Assembly: GCF_052030545.1 (NCBI RefSeq)
Contig: NZ_JBPDIH010000009.1
Location: 62,001-126,000, forward strand
From: CANMXU01 sp052030545
Lineage (GTDB): Bacteria; Pseudomonadota; Gammaproteobacteria; Enterobacterales; Alteromonadaceae
Length of the DNA stretch: 64,000 bases
Direction of reading: 5' to 3'
This document shows positions 62,353 through 64,000 of the stretch, piece after piece (position 1 is the stretch's first letter; each line of letters begins with the position of its first letter). Below the pieces are notes generated by a model. That model was not told the origin of the DNA, ran no database searches, and was given only the letters and a program-made list of their open reading frames with translations. A program made the position numbers and the translations under genes.

Positions 62353-63297
62353 ATGAAAACACCTGCTTTACCGGAAAATGAGGCTTCGCGACTCGCTACC
62401 TTGCAAATGTTGAAAATACTCGATAGCAGTTTTGAAGAGCGTTTTGATCGTATTACTCGATTGGCGAGAAAACTGTTTGATGCTGAAATTGCCTTAGTTA
62501 GCCTTGTTGATCAGAACCGACAATGGTTTAAGTCGTGTCAGGGGTTAGATGTTCGAGAAACGCCACGCGATATTTCATTTTGCGGCCATGCAATATTAGA
62601 CCAAGATATTCTATATATTCCCGATGCTAGTAAAGATGAGCGTTTTTTTGATAACCCCATCGTTGTTGATGAACCTTATATTCGCTTTTATGCAGGACGT
62701 CCCATTACTTCTCCCAAAGGAGATAACATTGGAACATTGTGCATTATTGACTCTCAGCCGAAAGAGCTTGAGCAGGAAGACTTTCATACCTTAAACGATC
62801 TTGCAAAATTAATTGAAGGCGAAATATTTTCCACCATGGAAGCTACCACAGACGAGCTCACTCAACTCGCTAATCGTCGTGGTTTTATGCAATTGGCTGA
62901 GCACCAAATGCGATTTTGCAAACGCTATCAAATTGGGCTCACCTTAATTTATTTTGACCTTGACCACTTTAAAGAAATTAATGACAAATTAGGCCATAGT
63001 GCTGGCGATGATGCGTTGATCACCTTTGCTGAAAACTTGCGCGCTTCTTTTCGTGATTCTGACATCATCAGCCGTATGGGTGGCGATGAATTTGTCGTTA
63101 TGCTGTCAGATACAGGCTTAGATGAAGCCGAGTTAATCGTGAAACGGCTGAAAAAGAACCTATATTTGTATGAAAATACTGAAGCGTCTTTAGAGTTTTC
63201 TCACGGCGCGGTGCGCTTTGATCCCGATACGCAACTTAACTTACAAGAGTTAATAGACGCTGCAGATAAGCTAATGTTTCTTAATAAGAAAAAATAG
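62353..63297 (+). CDS. GAF-GGDEF diguanylate cyclase
   Basis: The 314-residue soluble protein has an N-terminal GAF domain (residues about 25-160: ALVSLVDQNRQWFKSCQGLDVRETPRDISFCGHAIL, landmarks LVSLVDQNRQWFKS and FCGHAI) and a GGDEF domain with GGDEF at 243-247 and an intact I-site RDSD at 234-237. It should be an active, product-inhibited cyclase that senses a small ligand or redox state through GAF. It follows the dgcZ-like gene by 126 bases on the same strand and ends 14 bases before the converging yhcC-like gene. Confidence 0.93.
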   Translation: MKTPALPENEASRLATLQMLKILDSSFEERFDRITRLARKLFDAEIALVSLVDQNRQWFKSCQGLDVRETPRDISFCGHAILDQDILYIPDASKDERFFDNPIVVDEPYIRFYAGRPITSPKGDNIGTLCIIDSQPKELEQEDFHTLNDLAKLIEGEIFSTMEATTDELTQLANRRGFMQLAEHQMRFCKRYQIGLTLIYFDLDHFKEINDKLGHSAGDDALITFAENLRASFRDSDIISRMGGDEFVVMLSDTGLDEAELIVKRLKKNLYLYENTEASLEFSHGAVRFDPDTQLNLQELIDAADKLMFLNKKK

Positions 63298-63311
63298 TTT
63301 TTAGATCAGCC

Positions 63312-64000
63312 TTACTGCTTTGCCATAAAAATAGTCGATGAGTTATTGCTAATGTCATAGTGATATTGATCTGAAAGTGCTGCCGCTTGAGCGCCATATT
63401 GGTCGAGATTTTTGCAAATTTCATTAAGGGAAGGCCAGCGCAATAAACACCATTGTGGTGCTAATAATACTTCTTTATGGGCGGTGGCAGAAACGCGATG
63501 GAAAACAATGTCTTTTGGTGTATGACGAATTAACTCACCGGCAATTTCGGCATAGGCTTGCATACTCAATACCTCAATACGGTTTGCTTGCCAAGCTTTT
63601 GCCATAGTAGAGCCTTGCACTATATGTAAAGGGTGTAATTTTAACCCGTCTACAGGGTGTGCTAATACTTGCTCTAGGGTATACATGCTCTCATCTAATT
63701 GTTCACCCGGTAAGCCAATAATTAAGTGGCTACATACTTTAATGCCGTATTTTGCGGCTCGTTCAACAGCGTCTTGATAAGCCGAAAATTGATGACCGCG
63801 ATTAATGCGCTTTAAGGTTTTGTCGCTCGCCGACTGTAAGCCAAGTTCAAGCCAAACTTCAAAACCTAAATCGACGTACTCTTTTAGCAATTTAAGCACT
63901 TCATCAGGTACGCAGTCAGGACGAGTACCAACACATAATCCAATAATGTTCGCTTCAGTTAACGCCTGTTGGTATTTCTGTCTTAATACTTCTACTTCTT
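63312..64000 (-). CDS. yhcC: YhcC-type radical SAM protein, 3' part (5' end outside window)
   Basis: The minus-strand frame stays open to the window edge, so only the C-terminal part is seen. It reads NIIGLCVGTRPDCVPDEVLK into EVWLELGLQSASDKTLKRINRGHQF, then VCSHLIIGLPGEQLDESMYTLEQVLAHPVDGLKLHPLHIVQGSTMA (landmarks HLIIGLPGE and LKLHPLHIV). This is the TIGR01212/YhcC pattern. The iron-sulfur CxxxCxxC motif would be upstream, outside the window. The family's reaction is not defined. The GTG at 63899 is an internal valine, not a start. Confidence 0.9.
   Translation of the reverse strand, partial: EVEVLRQKYQQALTEANIIGLCVGTRPDCVPDEVLKLLKEYVDLGFEVWLELGLQSASDKTLKRINRGHQFSAYQDAVERAAKYGIKVCSHLIIGLPGEQLDESMYTLEQVLAHPVDGLKLHPLHIVQGSTMAKAWQANRIEVLSMQAYAEIAGELIRHTPKDIVFHRVSATAHKEVLLAPQWCLLRWPSLNEICKNLDQYGAQAAALSDQYHYDISNNSSTIFMAKQ

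Noticed and set aside
1..64000. tRNA, rRNA, prophage or insertion-sequence genes
   Set aside because: No cloverleaf, rRNA segment, transposase, integrase or phage structural gene was recognised on either strand.

Overview
The window looks like chromosomal DNA from an AT-rich marine gammaproteobacterium. The closest overall feel is Alteromonadales, family Colwelliaceae (Colwellia or Thalassotalea type). This rests on gene content and protein style (PolA, ProBA, IlvGM-D-A, OxyR-AhpCF, YihG, ComM, RecQ) and not on a database match. I see no phage, insertion sequence, integrase, CRISPR array, rRNA or tRNA, so this is mostly ordinary core genome with a few accessory patches and several informative non-coding elements.

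Layout. 1-9.2 kb: the 3' part of polA, a candidate small RNA directly after it, an OmpA-type porin, a secreted phospholipase D-like protein, a TonB / ECF sigma / TonB operon, two small conserved proteins, and a diguanylate cyclase (minus strand). 9.2-12.3 kb: a minus-strand class I c-di-GMP riboswitch in the leader of that cyclase, then a TPR membrane protein with a degenerate GGDEF domain. 12.4-17.5 kb: fatty-acid genes (tesB with a FadR-like operator, a fadD-like ligase), then yihG and an MscS-family channel whose 3' end has been tandemly duplicated. 17.9-21 kb: proBA and a DUF4234 protein. 21-27.6 kb: a tightly overlapping six-gene minus-strand operon (RDD, SpoIIM-like, DUF4129, DUF4350, MoxR ATPase, DUF58). 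27.9-32.8 kb: YegD-type Hsp70, a sulfatase, a lipoprotein, ppnP, a TauE/SafE transporter. 32.9-39.2 kb: ilvC/ilvY and oxyR/ahpCF, two classic regulator-target pairs.

39.4-47.1 kb: a prohibitin-like SPFH protein, a DUF350 protein and a transglutaminase-like protease; then an imelysin / di-haem oxidoreductase lipoprotein pair with a possible Fur box, a fatty-acid hydroxylase family protein, and comM. 47.2-53 kb: a branched-chain amino-acid operon ilvL-ilvG-ilvM-ilvD-ilvA with a readable attenuator (ilvE is absent). 53-59 kb: cyclophilin, GNAT, two bacterial PH-domain proteins, two unknown lipoproteins and a VOC protein, interspersed with two families of palindromic repeats. 59.2-64 kb: recQ, a zinc-sensing DgcZ-like cyclase, a GAF-GGDEF cyclase, and the 3' part of a YhcC-type radical SAM gene.

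Themes. c-di-GMP signalling recurs (three intact GGDEF proteins, one degenerate, one riboswitch). The isoleucine/valine genes sit in two places (ilvC/ilvY and ilvLGMDA) with different controls: a LysR activator and attenuation. The most novel candidates are the polA-linked small RNA with an exposed CUCCUC loop, the riboswitch-controlled cyclase, the SPFH-DUF350-protease cluster, and the locally clustered composite palindromic repeats.
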